The notes beneath the pieces are model-generated. The model was not told the DNA's origin. It saw only the letters and a list, made by a program, of their open reading frames with translations, and made no database searches. Source: Uliginosibacterium sp. 31-16 (lineage in GTDB: Bacteria; Pseudomonadota; Gammaproteobacteria; Burkholderiales; Rhodocyclaceae). From it: a DNA stretch of 64,000 bases. Of the stretch, positions 45,752-55,410 are shown piece after piece. Each line of letters begins with the position of its first letter. The stretch's first letter is position 1. The stretch is taken from NCBI RefSeq assembly GCF_030730865.1, contig NZ_JAVALZ010000001.1, forward strand, positions 62,001 to 126,000, in the 5' to 3' direction. The position numbers and the translations under genes were made by a program.

Positions 45752-46561
45752 ATGATGGCAGCTCAGGCATTCGGGTCCGACCGCCCCAAGGGCATCCTGA
45801 TCGACCTTGCCGGTGTGCTGCACACCGGCAATACGCCCATTCCACGTTCACTCGCGGCACTGCACTACCTGCGGCGGGCGAAGATCCCGCTGCGCTTCCT
45901 GACCAACACCACGCGCAGCCCACGCACCAGCATCGTGCGCATGCTTGCCGGGATGGGCTTTGACGTGGAGGAATCCGAAATCATCACCGCCGTGCACGCC
46001 ACCCGCCAGCATGTACAGGCCCGAGGCCTGCACCCGCACTGGCTGGTGCATCCGGACGTGCGCGACGAAGTCGGCCCGGACGCCACGGAGCCCAACGTCG
46101 TGCTGCTCGGCGACGCCGGCCCGCACTTCAGCTTCGAAGCGATGAACACCGCCTTCCGCCTGCTCATGCGCGGCCTGCCGCTGATTGCCATGGCGCGCAA
46201 CCGCTATTTCCAGGAAGCCGACGGACTCACCCTCGACATGGGCGCCTACGTCACCGCCCTCGAATACTCCGCTGGCGTGCAGGCAACGATCATCGGCAAG
46301 CCGGCCCCCGCCTTCTTCGCGGCAGCACTCGCAGACATGAATGCCGCCGCCGAAGATGCACTGATGATCGGCGACGACCTGCGCGACGACGTGCAGGGCG
46401 CACAGGCTGCGGGCATCCGCGCCATCCTCGTGCGCACCGGTAAATACCGCCCGCAGGATGAAACCGCCCCCGGCGAGCGGCCGGCACTGATCGCCGACGA
46501 CTTCGCCGCCGCAGTCTCCGCCATCCTCGGCGACAGCAGCCTGCGCCTGCCGACAACCTGA
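45752..46561 (+). CDS. HAD-superfamily IIA hydrolase, LHPP-like
   Basis: A 269-residue HAD phosphatase resembling phospholysine phosphohistidine inorganic pyrophosphate phosphatase. Motif I reads ILIDLAGVLH (nucleophile Asp18); the usual second aspartate two residues on is alanine, as LHPP proteins have a small residue there. Motif II is FLTNTTRSP; the metal motif is DALMIGDDLRDDVQGA. ATG 45752 follows CAGGAGG. It stands alone after argC. Confidence 0.9.
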   Translation: MMAAQAFGSDRPKGILIDLAGVLHTGNTPIPRSLAALHYLRRAKIPLRFLTNTTRSPRTSIVRMLAGMGFDVEESEIITAVHATRQHVQARGLHPHWLVHPDVRDEVGPDATEPNVVLLGDAGPHFSFEAMNTAFRLLMRGLPLIAMARNRYFQEADGLTLDMGAYVTALEYSAGVQATIIGKPAPAFFAAALADMNAAAEDALMIGDDLRDDVQGAQAAGIRAILVRTGKYRPQDETAPGERPALIADDFAAAVSAILGDSSLRLPTT

Positions 46562-46785
46562 GTGGCATGAGGGGCAGCAATACCACCCGCAGGAATGCTG
46601 GCTTGATATGATCGGGCGGAGATCGGCCGGGGAGGACGGCCGCTGTGCGAGCCGAACGCGGGCATTCGTAGGGTGGGTTCGGAGCGCAGCGACAACCCAC
46701 CATCAAAGCTTGGCAAGGTTCATGGTGGGTTGCTTCGCGAACTCTTCCTACCTGATTTACCCACCTTACGCGCCACCTTTATTCG
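46562..46785. repeat. TAGGGTGGGTT-type repeats between the HAD gene and the orphan gene
   Basis: At 46670-46770: GTAGGGTGGGTTCGGAGCGC, then ACAACCCACC and a degenerate second half (GGTGGGTTGCTTCGCGAAC ... TTTACCCACC). The order is the same as in the element at 54103-54209. No gene is seen in this 224-bp gap. Confidence 0.65.
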
Positions 46786-47298
46786 TTATGCATCGTATTC
46801 CAGACAATGTAGTCCGACGCCTTTTGCCAGTCTAATTATTGGCTCTGCCTTTTCAAGATGATTGTAAAAAACGACGTTTGTATCATCCCAAGAGGCTACG
46901 ATTATGCAATCAAACTCTGGCAACAGGACGACTTGGGTTGGCGCCTTCTTGGGATCAAACCTACATTGCCGCAAGAATCCGTCTCTATCCAAATACTCTT
47001 TGAACACTCTTTTTGATTTGTGCGGCCACCTGCCACGAGAGCGAATTGTAAAAACTGGTGTTGCATCGAAAATTGCTGCCCAATGGTTAAGAAATTTCCG
47101 ATCGCGGTTTATTCTTTCTGGCCCCTCAAAGCAATCCATCAAGTGCCATTCGCTTTCGTCACGAAGCCAATGATCAAATACTGAAATTGCGGCCTTCCCC
47201 ATTCCATTCGGCTTTACCTCTAAGACCGCCTCCAAATCGGGAAACAGGGCTTCAAGGGATGCCTGAACCTCCTTGCTTGCTTTCCTAAAAAGCCTCAT
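46786..47298 (-). CDS. Unrecognised 170-residue orphan protein, AT-richer than its surroundings
   Basis: I recognise no family. From ATG 47298 (MRLFRKASKEVQASLEAL) the product has a short helical N terminus, a tryptophan-rich middle (VFDHWLRDESEWHLMDCFEG, FLNHWAAIFDATPVF) and ends CLEYDA. The longer frame (to 47535) runs through an IS fragment and a repeat, so it is not part of the gene. Codon use and base composition differ visibly from neighbours (many A/T third positions), suggesting transfer with the adjacent IS fragment. Confidence 0.6.
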   Translation of the reverse strand: MRLFRKASKEVQASLEALFPDLEAVLEVKPNGMGKAAISVFDHWLRDESEWHLMDCFEGPERINRDRKFLNHWAAIFDATPVFTIRSRGRWPHKSKRVFKEYLDRDGFLRQCRFDPKKAPTQVVLLPEFDCIIVASWDDTNVVFYNHLEKAEPIIRLAKGVGLHCLEYDA

Positions 47299-47305
47299 AG
47301 CATGC

Positions 47306-47472
47306 CTAACGAGTGTGTAGAAAAACCTACCGGAACCCGCATCCTGCCGCGAACGATTTGTCATTGCAAGACTCCAAGTCGTGTTGACTTGGGAGGCTTG
47401 CGGATGGCACGCTACAAACACATCGACACCAGCCCGCGCTTTCTCGCGGTGGATCTGGAGAAACAAAGCCTT
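47306..47472 (+). mobile_element. Left-end fragment of an IS1182-like element
   Basis: The plus strand at 47404-47466 encodes MARYKHIDTSPRFLAVDLEK, the characteristic N terminus of IS1182-family transposases, followed after one or two codons by unrelated sequence and a stop. The roughly 100 bp before it (CATTGCAAGACTCCAAGTCG...) would be the IS leader. Only about 21 codons of a transposase of some 450 residues remain. No right end is seen. Confidence 0.7.
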
Positions 47473-47481
47473 GTAGCCTTG

Positions 47482-47576
47482 TAAGGGCGGGTCATTGACC
47501 CGCGCTGACAACCCGTTCGTTCTGGCAGGATTCACCTATTCCGCGCGGGTTACGCCTACGGCTAACCCGCCCTACG
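47482..47576. repeat. GGGCGGGT...ACCCGCCC-type repeat
   Basis: GTAAGGGCGGGTCATTGACC at the left and GGGTTACGCCTACGG, CTAACCCGCCCTACG at the right. It is a relative of the TAGGGTGGGTT family with a different central base choice. It abuts the IS fragment. Confidence 0.6.
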
Positions 47577-47638
47577 CCTGAACGCTTGCTTTTCAACTTC
47601 CCGACCGACCGTCCGCTACAGGTCGAAATCGCCTCCCC

Positions 47639-47712
47639 CCTGAAGAGCCTCACCCTGTCTGCCTCTCCCGCCCCCCTGCCTGAAGGACAAGGCTTCACGC
47701 GGCTCTTCAGGC
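47639..47712. repeat. GCGGCTCTTC-type dispersed repeat, copy 8
   Basis: CCTGAAGAGCCTCACCCTG at the left and CACGCGGCTCTTCAGGC at the right. It is shorter than the full-length copies. Confidence 0.65.
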
Positions 47713-47759
47713 ACGCCGCCGGGCGCGCCTCCCCCCTCTCAAGGCCGTAACCCAGCCTT

Positions 47760-47868
47760 GTAGGGTGCGCACCGCGCACGCGGAACCCATGTTCTATCCT
47801 CGCTCGGCGTTTTTATCTTCCACGGCGAAGGATGCTTTTTGGGAATGGTGCGCAATGCGCACCCTACG
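47760..47868. repeat. TAGGGTGCGC-type repeat, copy 1
   Basis: GTAGGGTGCGCACCGCGCAC at the left and GGTGCGCAATGCGCACCCTA at the right, with an unrelated 60-base centre. The same arms recur at 53339 and 56386. Confidence 0.75.
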
Positions 47869-48008
47869 AATTGAACTTCTGCTTCCCTGTTTTCTGACGG
47901 TCCGCACCGGGTCGAAAGCCCCCTCCCCGCACACCCGCACCATGCCTGCCTCTCCCGCCCCCCCTGCCCAACCCCATTAAGAGTCAAGCGCCAAACCCTA
48001 TCAATTGG

Positions 48009-48081
48009 CGTCATTCCGGCGAAGGCCGGAATCCAGCGTAGCAGGGAAAGTCTCTGGATCCCGGCCTACGCCGGGATGACG
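48009..48081. repeat. GTCATTCCGG-type repeat, copy 1
   Basis: CGTCATTCCGGCGAAGGCCG at the left and CCTACGCCGGGATGACGG at the right, an imperfect palindrome of about 73 bp. Elements of this form are widespread in proteobacterial genomes. Confidence 0.8.
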
Positions 48082-48113
48082 GCAATGGACTCACTTAATG
48101 GCATTGAAACCCT

Positions 48114-48151
48114 GCCTGAAGAACAAGGCGGGGCGCGGCTCTTCGAGCATG
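48114..48151. repeat. GCGGCTCTTC-type dispersed repeat, copy 9 (short)
   Basis: GCCTGAAGAACAAGG and GCGCGGCTCTTCGAGCATG in close succession. It is a deleted form of the family. Confidence 0.55.
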
Positions 48152-48314
48152 CCGCCGAGCGCCCCTTCGTCCTCAGCACTCATTGCTCAATCCTCTGCCG
48201 CAGGCAGCCACTACGCACTCTGACGTATTCAAGCCAAGAGGCTGACTCCCTACAGTGGCATCACGCGGCAAGGACATGCCGCCAGCACACCACCAATTCG
48301 CAAGGGAGCCTCAC

Positions 48315-49589
48315 ATGCAATCTCGTCGCAGCTTCATCAAGGTCTCGGCCCTTTCCGCCGCCATGGCGCTGGCCGGTCTCGCATCCTTCGGCGTGTCTGC
48401 CGCCGAAACCATCAAGGTGGGCGTGCTGCACTCGCTCTCCGGCACGATGGCCATTTCCGAAACCGTGTTGAAAGACACTGTGCTGATGGCGATTGATGAA
48501 ATCAACGCCAAGGGCGGCGTGCTCGGCAAGAAGCTGGAGCCGGTGGTGGTCGATCCGGCCTCCAACTGGCCGCTGTTCGCCGAAAAGGCCCGCCAGCTGA
48601 TCTCCAAGGACAAGGTTGCGGTGACCTTCGGTTGCTGGACCTCGGTGTCGCGCAAGTCGGTGCTGCCGGTGTATGAAGAACTGAACTCGCTGCTGTTCTA
48701 CCCGGTGCAGTACGAAGGTGAAGAGCTGTCGAAGAACGTGTTCTACACGGGCGCTGCACCGAATCAGCAAGCCATTCCGGCCGTGGAATACCTGATGAGC
48801 AAGGACGGCGGCGGCGCCAAGCGCTTCGTGCTGCTGGGCACCGACTATGTGTATCCGCGCACCACCAACAAGATCCTGCGCGCCTTCCTGAAGAGCAAGG
48901 GCGTGGCGGATGCGGACATCATGGAGGAATACACCCCCTTCGGTCACAGCGATTACCAGACCATCATCGCCAAGATCAAGAAGTTCTCCTCCGAAGGCAA
49001 GAAGACTGCTGTGGTGTCGACCATCAACGGCGACTCCAACGTGCCCTTCTACAAGGAACTGGGCAACCAGGGCCTGAAGGCGACCGACGTGCCGGTGGTG
49101 GCTTTCTCGGTGGGTGAAGAAGAACTGCGCGGCGTGGATACCAAACCGCTGGTGGGCCACCTGGCCGCCTGGAACTACTTCATGAGCATCAAGAACCCGA
49201 CCAACACCGCGTTCGTGAAGCAATGGAGCGACTACGCCAAGGCCAAGGGCATCGCCGGCCACAAGGACAAGCCGCTGACCAATGACCCGATGGAAGCCAC
49301 TTACATCGGCATCAAGATGTGGGCCCAGGCGGTCGAGAAGGCCAAGAGCACCGATACCGACAAGGTGATCGCCGCGATGGCCGGCCAGACCGTGAAGGCC
49401 CCGGGCGGTTTCGTCTCCACCATGGACCCGAAGAACCACCACCTGCACAAGCCGGTGTTCATCGGCGAGATCAAGGCGGATGGTCAGTTCAAGGTGGTGT
49501 GGAAGACGCCGGGCCCGGTCAAGGCTCAACCCTGGAGCCCGTTCGTTGAAGGCAACGACAAGAAGAAGGATGAGCCGGAGAAGAAGTAA
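48315..49589 (+). CDS. urtA: Urea ABC transporter substrate-binding protein
   Basis: Periplasmic urea receptor, 424 residues. The N terminus has a twin-arginine motif SRRSFIKV followed by a hydrophobic stretch and AAETIKVG, so export by the Tat route is likely. The mature part has VGVLHSLSGTMAISE and GCWTSVSRKSVLPVYEELN, typical of UrtA. ATG 48315 follows AAGGGAG. First gene of urtABCDE, with the urease genes downstream. Confidence 0.96.
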   Translation: MQSRRSFIKVSALSAAMALAGLASFGVSAAETIKVGVLHSLSGTMAISETVLKDTVLMAIDEINAKGGVLGKKLEPVVVDPASNWPLFAEKARQLISKDKVAVTFGCWTSVSRKSVLPVYEELNSLLFYPVQYEGEELSKNVFYTGAAPNQQAIPAVEYLMSKDGGGAKRFVLLGTDYVYPRTTNKILRAFLKSKGVADADIMEEYTPFGHSDYQTIIAKIKKFSSEGKKTAVVSTINGDSNVPFYKELGNQGLKATDVPVVAFSVGEEELRGVDTKPLVGHLAAWNYFMSIKNPTNTAFVKQWSDYAKAKGIAGHKDKPLTNDPMEATYIGIKMWAQAVEKAKSTDTDKVIAAMAGQTVKAPGGFVSTMDPKNHHLHKPVFIGEIKADGQFKVVWKTPGPVKAQPWSPFVEGNDKKKDEPEKK

Positions 49590-49618
49590 TCCGGAAGTCG
49601 TCTGCTGTTGAATCAAGG

Positions 49619-49696
49619 GCGTCATTCCGGCGAAAGCCGGAATCCAGAACGAAGCTCCGCAAGAGCGCTGGATCCCGGCTTTCGCCGGGATGACGC
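49619..49696. repeat. GTCATTCCGG-type repeat, copy 2
   Basis: GCGTCATTCCGGCGAAAGCC and GGCTTTCGCCGGGATGACGC form nearly perfect inverted arms around about 30 bases. It fills most of the gap between urtA and urtB. Confidence 0.85.
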
Positions 49697-49738
49697 CTGT
49701 CTCGTTTGACCCATCGCGTCACCATGCCACGAGCCGCC

Positions 49739-51355
49739 ATGACCTTCATGCGCCCCACCTTCCTCGCACTGCTGACGCTGGTCGTTTGCGTAGTCAGTCC
49801 GGCCAGCTTCGCAAAACCCGCCCCCGAACTGGTGCTCCAGCTCGCTACCGGCGACAACGACGCCAAGGTCGCCGCGCTCTATGCGATTGCCGGCAGCGCC
49901 GATCCGGAAGCCCTGCCTATCCTCGAAGCGTTGCGCGACGACACGCTCAAGTCGCTCGGTGGCAAGCAGGCCATCATTTACGATGGCGAAACCGCCATTG
50001 ATGCCGTCACCGGCGCGAAGCTCGCCAAAGTGCCGGACGAACTCGAAGATGTGGTCAGCAACAACCGCGTCACCAATGCGCTTGAAGGTGCGCTCGCCGC
50101 GCTCGACCTGATTTCGCCGGACAAGGCGCTGCGCCTTGCTGCGGTGAAGAAACTGCAGGACTCGGCCAACCCGGCCATCCTGCCTTTGCTGGACAAGGCC
50201 CTGGCTGTTGAGACCGATCCACAGACCATCACGCTGCTGCGCCTGACCCAGGCAGCGGCGCAATTGCAGCATCCTGACAAGGCAACGCGGCTGGCCGCCA
50301 TTGAGACGCTGGGCGCCAGCGGCGAGCCGAACGCCAAACAACTACTCGCCGCCCTGCTGGAAAAGGACGGAGCGAACTACAAGGAAGCTGACGAGAGCGT
50401 ACGCGTCGCTGCGCAGCAAGGCATCAACAGCATCAACTCGCATCTCAAGCTTGGCGAGACTCTTGGCGGGCTGTTTACCGGCCTGTCGCTGGGCAGCATC
50501 CTGCTGCTCGCCGCGCTGGGACTGGCGATCACCTACGGCCTGATGGGGGTGATCAACATGGCCCACGGCGAGCTGATCATGATCGGAGCCTACGCCGCCT
50601 ACGCCGTACAGAATGTCATCCGCGCCCACGCACCGGGCCTGTTCGAGTATTACCCGCTGATCGCCATTCCGGTGGCATTCATGGTCTCTGCGCTGGTTGG
50701 CGTGCTGATGGAGCGTCTGGTCATCCGCTTCCTCTATGGCCGCCCGCTGGAGACCTTGCTGGCCACCTGGGGCATCAGCCTGATGCTGATCCAGGCCGTG
50801 CGCAGCCTCTTCGGGGCGCAAAACGTGATGGTCGAAAACCCGGCATGGCTGTCCGGGGGCATCCAGGTGATGGGCAACCTGATCCTGCCTTACAACCGCC
50901 TCGCCATCATCGCCTTCGCCGTGCTGGTCGTACTCGGCATGGGTCTGATCCTCACCCGTACGCGGCTGGGCCTGTTCGTGCGTGCCGTCACCCAGAACCG
51001 CCAGATGGCGAGCTGTGTGGGCGTCGCAACACCACGCGTCGATACCGTGGCCTTTGCACTCGGCTCAGGCATCGCCGGGCTGGCCGGTTGCGCACTGAGC
51101 CAGGTTGGCAATGTCGGGCCAGATCTCGGACAAGGCTACATCATCGATTCCTTCATGGTCGTGGTGCTCGGCGGCGTCGGCCAGCTTGCCGGCACGGTGT
51201 ATGCCGCGCTGGGCCTCGGTGTGCTCAACAAGCTGCTGGAAGGATTCGCCGGCGCAGTGCTGGCCAAGATCGCCGTGCTCGTCTTCATCATCATCTTCAT
51301 CCAGAAGCGTCCTCAGGGACTGTTCGCGGTGAAGGGCCGGTTTGTGGAGCAATAA
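49739..51355 (+). CDS. urtB: Urea ABC transporter permease UrtB
   Basis: Inner-membrane permease with the extra N-terminal region typical of UrtB. From ATG 49739 the product is 538 residues: signal-like helix (1-25), a roughly 220-residue HEAT-like periplasmic region (LQLATGDNDAKVAALYAIAG), then a LivH-type membrane domain (GLAITYGLMGVINMAHGELI). ATG 49724 and 49748 are alternatives with equally weak ribosome sites. Confidence 0.94.
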   Translation: MTFMRPTFLALLTLVVCVVSPASFAKPAPELVLQLATGDNDAKVAALYAIAGSADPEALPILEALRDDTLKSLGGKQAIIYDGETAIDAVTGAKLAKVPDELEDVVSNNRVTNALEGALAALDLISPDKALRLAAVKKLQDSANPAILPLLDKALAVETDPQTITLLRLTQAAAQLQHPDKATRLAAIETLGASGEPNAKQLLAALLEKDGANYKEADESVRVAAQQGINSINSHLKLGETLGGLFTGLSLGSILLLAALGLAITYGLMGVINMAHGELIMIGAYAAYAVQNVIRAHAPGLFEYYPLIAIPVAFMVSALVGVLMERLVIRFLYGRPLETLLATWGISLMLIQAVRSLFGAQNVMVENPAWLSGGIQVMGNLILPYNRLAIIAFAVLVVLGMGLILTRTRLGLFVRAVTQNRQMASCVGVATPRVDTVAFALGSGIAGLAGCALSQVGNVGPDLGQGYIIDSFMVVVLGGVGQLAGTVYAALGLGVLNKLLEGFAGAVLAKIAVLVFIIIFIQKRPQGLFAVKGRFVEQ

Positions 51356-51362
51356 GAAGATC

Positions 51363-52462
51363 ATGGAAAAAACCCTCACTTCCCGCCTCTTCGGCCCCAA
51401 AGCATGGGCCGCACTGGCCGCCTTCTCGGCCGTGACGCTGATCCTCGTGCCGATCCTCAATCTGCTCGTGCCGGAAGGCAGCGCGCTGCACCTCTCGACT
51501 TACTGGGTGACACTGATCGGCAAGATCATGTGCTACGCCATCGTGGCGCTGGCCATGGATCTGGTGTGGGGCTATACCGGCATTCTCTCGCTGGGTCACG
51601 GCATTTTCTTCGCGCTGGGTGGTTACGGCATGGGCATGTACCTGATGCGCGCCATCGGCCGCGAGGGTAACTACCAGAGCGATCTGCCGGACTTCATGGT
51701 CTTCCTGAACTGGAAAGAGCTGCCCTGGTACTGGCAAGGTACCGAGCACTTCCTGTGGGCCATGCTGCTGGTGGTCGTCGTGCCGGGGCTGCTGGCCTTC
51801 ATCTTCGGCTACTTCGCCTTCCGCTCGCGCATCAAGGGGGTGTATTTCTCGATCATCACCCAAGCCATGACTTATGCCGCGATGCTCCTGTTCTTCCGCA
51901 ACGAAACCGGCTTCGGCGGCAACAACGGCTTCACCGACTTCAAGCGCATCCTCGGCTTTCACATCACCGCACCGGAGACCCGCATCGTGCTCTTCGGGCT
52001 CACCGCCACAGCACTGATCGGTTTTCTGCTGCTGGGCCGCTACATCGTCAGCAGCAAGCTCGGCCGCGTGCTCGCGGCAATTCGGGACGCCGAGTCACGC
52101 GTGATGTTCTCCGGCTACAACCCGCTGCCCTACAAGCTCTTCATCTGGACCGTATCCGCCGTGATCTGCGCGATAGCGGGCGCACTGTATGTGCCACAGG
52201 TGGGCATCATCAACCCGGGTGAAATGAGCCCGGCCAACTCGATCGAGATCGCCATCTGGACCGCCGTGGGCGGGCGCGGCACCCTGATCGGCCCGCTGAT
52301 CGGTGCCGGCCTCATCAACGGCGTGAAGAGCTATTTCACCGTGGCCTTCCCCGAATACTGGCTGTATTTCCTCGGTCTGATCTTCATCCTCGTCACCCTG
52401 TGGCTGCCGCGCGGCGTGGTCGGCCAGATCCAGACTTATTTCAGCAAGCAGGAGAAGCGCGC

Positions 52463-52466
<4 letters not shown>
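51363..52466 (+). CDS. urtC: Urea ABC transporter permease UrtC
   Basis: Second membrane subunit of the urea importer, 367 residues with about nine hydrophobic segments. It has the LivM-type core (LAMDLVWGYTGILSLGHGIF) and VGGRGTLIGPLIGAGLINGV. ATG 51363, seven bases after the urtB stop, follows AAGAAG. Confidence 0.95.
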
Positions 52467-53329
<863 letters not shown>

Positions 53330-53338
53330 CCGGGATAT

Positions 53339-53388
53339 GTAGGGTGCGCACTGCGCACCGCATGGATGGTGCGCAGTGCGCACCCTAC
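53339..53388. repeat. TAGGGTGCGC-type repeat, copy 2
   Basis: Two perfect 21-base inverted arms (53339-53359 and 53368-53388; GTAGGGTGCGCACTGCGCAC is the start) with an 8-base loop. It ends nine bases before the urtE start, where it has displaced a normal ribosome site. It would form a strong hairpin in the mRNA. Confidence 0.9.
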
Positions 53389-53397
53389 GGAACGAAT

Positions 53398-54090
53398 ATG
53401 CTGACCATCGACAACCTCAACCAGTACTACGGCGGCAGCCATACCCTGCGCGGCGTGTCGCTCGCCTTGAAGCAAGGTGAAATCACCACCCTGCTGGGCC
53501 GCAACGGGGTGGGCAAAACCACGCTCCTCAAATGCCTGATGGGCCTGCTGCCGGTAGCCAAGGGCTCTGTGCTTTTTGACGGCAAGGACATCACCAAGGC
53601 CGCGCCCTACACCCGCGCCGGGCTGGGCATGGCCTATGTGCCGCAGGGACGCGAAATCTTTCCGCGCCTCACGGTGGAAGAGAATTTGCTGATGGGACTC
53701 GCCAATGGCAAGGCCTCGCGTGGCGTGCCAGCCTACATCTACGAGATGTTCCCCGTTTTGCGCGACATGCTCAAGCGCCGTGGCGGCGACCTCTCCGGCG
53801 GTCAGCAACAGCAGCTCGCCATTGGCCGGGCGCTGGTCATGCGTCCCAAACTGCTGATCCTCGATGAACCAACCGAAGGCATCCAGCCCTCTATCATCAA
53901 GGACATCGGCGCCGCGATCCGCAAACTGGCCGAAGGTGGCGAAATGGCCATCCTGCTGGTCGAACAGTATTATGATTTCGCCGAGTCGCTGGCCGATCAG
54001 TACGCAGTCATGGCACGCGGCGAGATCGTCAAGGCCGGGCCGGGCAGCGAGATGCAGGAACAGAATGTGAAGTCACTCGTCGCGATTTGA
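53398..54090 (+). CDS. urtE: Urea ABC transporter ATP-binding protein UrtE
   Basis: Second ATPase of the urea importer, 230 residues of LivF type: Walker A GRNGVGKTTLLKCLMG, signature LSGGQQQQLAIGRALV and Walker B LLILDEPTEGIQPSI. ATG 53398 is chosen because MLTIDNLNQYYGGSH is the family start. Only GGAACGAAT lies upstream, right after a repeat hairpin, so translation may be weak or coupled. Confidence 0.95.
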   Translation: MLTIDNLNQYYGGSHTLRGVSLALKQGEITTLLGRNGVGKTTLLKCLMGLLPVAKGSVLFDGKDITKAAPYTRAGLGMAYVPQGREIFPRLTVEENLLMGLANGKASRGVPAYIYEMFPVLRDMLKRRGGDLSGGQQQQLAIGRALVMRPKLLILDEPTEGIQPSIIKDIGAAIRKLAEGGEMAILLVEQYYDFAESLADQYAVMARGEIVKAGPGSEMQEQNVKSLVAI

Positions 54091-54102
54091 GCGATTGGTG
54101 AC

Positions 54103-54209
54103 CATAGGGTGGGTTGGCGAAGCGTAACCCACCGGTTGTAAAGCATGCAGGCGCAAAGCGCCCGGAAAAATCAGGATCGGTGCGTTACGCTTCGCTAACG
54201 CACCCTACG
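54103..54209. repeat. TAGGGTGGGTT-type repeat between urtE and ureD
   Basis: ATAGGGTGGGTTGGCGAAGC, GTAACCCACCGG and a right half GCGTTACGCTTCGCTAACGC, ACCCTACG. About 107 bp. It fills the whole gap and ends 17 bp before the ureD start. Confidence 0.8.
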
Positions 54210-54225
54210 CAAACCCGCGAAAACC

Positions 54226-55086
54226 GTGAACGCAGTTACCGAAGCTTCCCTTCCGCACTCCCATCAGCACGGCTGGCAAGCCTCGCTTGCCCTGCGCGTG
54301 GAGAGCCGCACGGGCCGCAGCGTGCTGGCGCAGAACCGGCACCAGGGCCCGCTGCGCGTGCAGAAGGCGCTCTACCCGGAAGGCGATGGCGTGTGCCAGA
54401 TCCTGATGCTGCACCCGCCTGCCGGCATCGCCGGGGGAGATCAGCTGCGCATCGATCTTGAGGTCGGCACAAACGCCCACGCCCAGCTCACCACCCCAGG
54501 CGCGGGCAAGTGGTACAAGAGCCTCGGCCCGCTGGCCACGCAGGACATCACGCTGAACGTCGCTGCCGGCGGCAAGCTGGAATGGCTGCCGCAGGAAGTC
54601 ATCGTTTTCGATCAGGCCAAGGCCCGTTCCTCGACGACCATCAGCCTCGCCGAAGGGGCTCGCGCCATCGGCTGGGACATCCTGTGCCTCGGGCGGCAGG
54701 CCAGCGGCGAAGCTTTCAATACAGGCTCATTCCGCCAGCGCTTGCGCCTGCAGCGACCGGACGGCACGCCGCTGTGGCAGGAAAGCATGCATCTGCAGGG
54801 CAATGACACAGCCATGCGCTCCGCTGTCGCCCTGAATGGCTACAGCACTTTCGGCACGCTATGGCTTGCCGGCATCACGCCAGATGCGGCCCTGATCGAG
54901 GCGCTGCGCGCACTCACCATTAGTTCTGGCACATATGGGCTATCTGCCTTGCCGCAAACCACGATCATTCGTGCCATGTCAGACTCTGCTGAAGCAATCC
55001 GTCAATATTTTGAAGCGGTCTGGGCGCTGGCCCGTCCCCAACTCATTCACCGCGAGGCTGTCCCCCCGCGCATCTGGAGCACCTGA
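54226..55086 (+). CDS. ureD: Urease accessory protein UreD
   Basis: Cytoplasmic chaperone of the UreDFG complex that binds apourease. The 286-residue product has LQKALYPEGDGVCQILMLHP-like QKALYPEGDGVCQILMLHPP, GGIAGGDQLRI-like AGIAGGDQLRIDLEV and TPGAGKWYKSLGP. The start is GTG 54226. It ends immediately before ureA with no gap. Confidence 0.95.
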   Translation: MNAVTEASLPHSHQHGWQASLALRVESRTGRSVLAQNRHQGPLRVQKALYPEGDGVCQILMLHPPAGIAGGDQLRIDLEVGTNAHAQLTTPGAGKWYKSLGPLATQDITLNVAAGGKLEWLPQEVIVFDQAKARSSTTISLAEGARAIGWDILCLGRQASGEAFNTGSFRQRLRLQRPDGTPLWQESMHLQGNDTAMRSAVALNGYSTFGTLWLAGITPDAALIEALRALTISSGTYGLSALPQTTIIRAMSDSAEAIRQYFEAVWALARPQLIHREAVPPRIWST

Positions 55087-55389
55087 ATGGAACTCACACC
55101 CCGCGAAAAAGACAAGCTCCTGATCTTCACTGCCGGTCTGCTTGCCGAGCGCCGCAAGGCCCGTGGCCTGAAGCTGAATTACCCGGAATCCGTCGCCTTC
55201 ATCAGCGCCGCGATCATGGAAGGCGCGCGCGATGGCAGGAGCGTGGCCGAGCTGATGCATTACGGCACCACGCTGCTGAGTCGTGCCGATGTGATGGACG
55301 GGATCGCCGAAATGATCCCCGAGATCCAGGTCGAGGCGACTTTTCCTGACGGCACGAAACTCGTCACCGTCCATAATCCAATCATCTGA
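55087..55389 (+). CDS. ureA: Urease gamma subunit
   Basis: Smallest structural subunit of urease, 100 residues, the standard length. It shows [40 protein letters not shown] and [20 protein letters not shown]-type ending. ATG 55087 directly follows the ureD stop. Confidence 0.97.
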   Translation: MELTPREKDKLLIFTAGLLAERRKARGLKLNYPESVAFISAAIMEGARDGRSVAELMHYGTTLLSRADVMDGIAEMIPEIQVEATFPDGTKLVTVHNPII

Positions 55390-55410
55390 ATTCAAACCAA
55401 GGAGACTCCC

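Larger units (their letters stand above)
47577..48314. other. Repeat-filled gap upstream of urtA
   Basis: No gene is supported in this 738-bp region. It is mostly built from four repeats: two GCGGCTCTTC-type (47639-47712 and 48114-48151), one TAGGGTGCGC-type (47760-47868) and one GTCATTCCGG-type (48009-48081). The last 150 bp before urtA should hold the operon promoter. A TGGCAT...GGC pair near 48257 has 9 rather than 10 bases between the GG and GC pairs, so I do not call it sigma-54. Confidence 0.6.

Noticed and set aside
46904-47173. 89-codon plus-strand frame inside the orphan gene
   Set aside because: It is antisense to the orphan frame, has no ribosome site and no recognisable motif.
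47302-47403. Coding start upstream of the transposase N terminus
   Set aside because: The similarity to IS1182 transposases begins only at 47404; the earlier codons look like IS leader sequence.
47480-48160. Possible CRISPR array or attachment site before urtA
   Set aside because: The repeats are of different families, palindromic and irregularly spaced; there are no equal spacers, cas genes or integrase.
48256-48275. Possible sigma-54 promoter before urtA (TGGCATCACGCGGCA)
   Set aside because: GG and GC are 9 bases apart instead of 10 and the -12 element is GGCA, so the match is not credible without start-site data.
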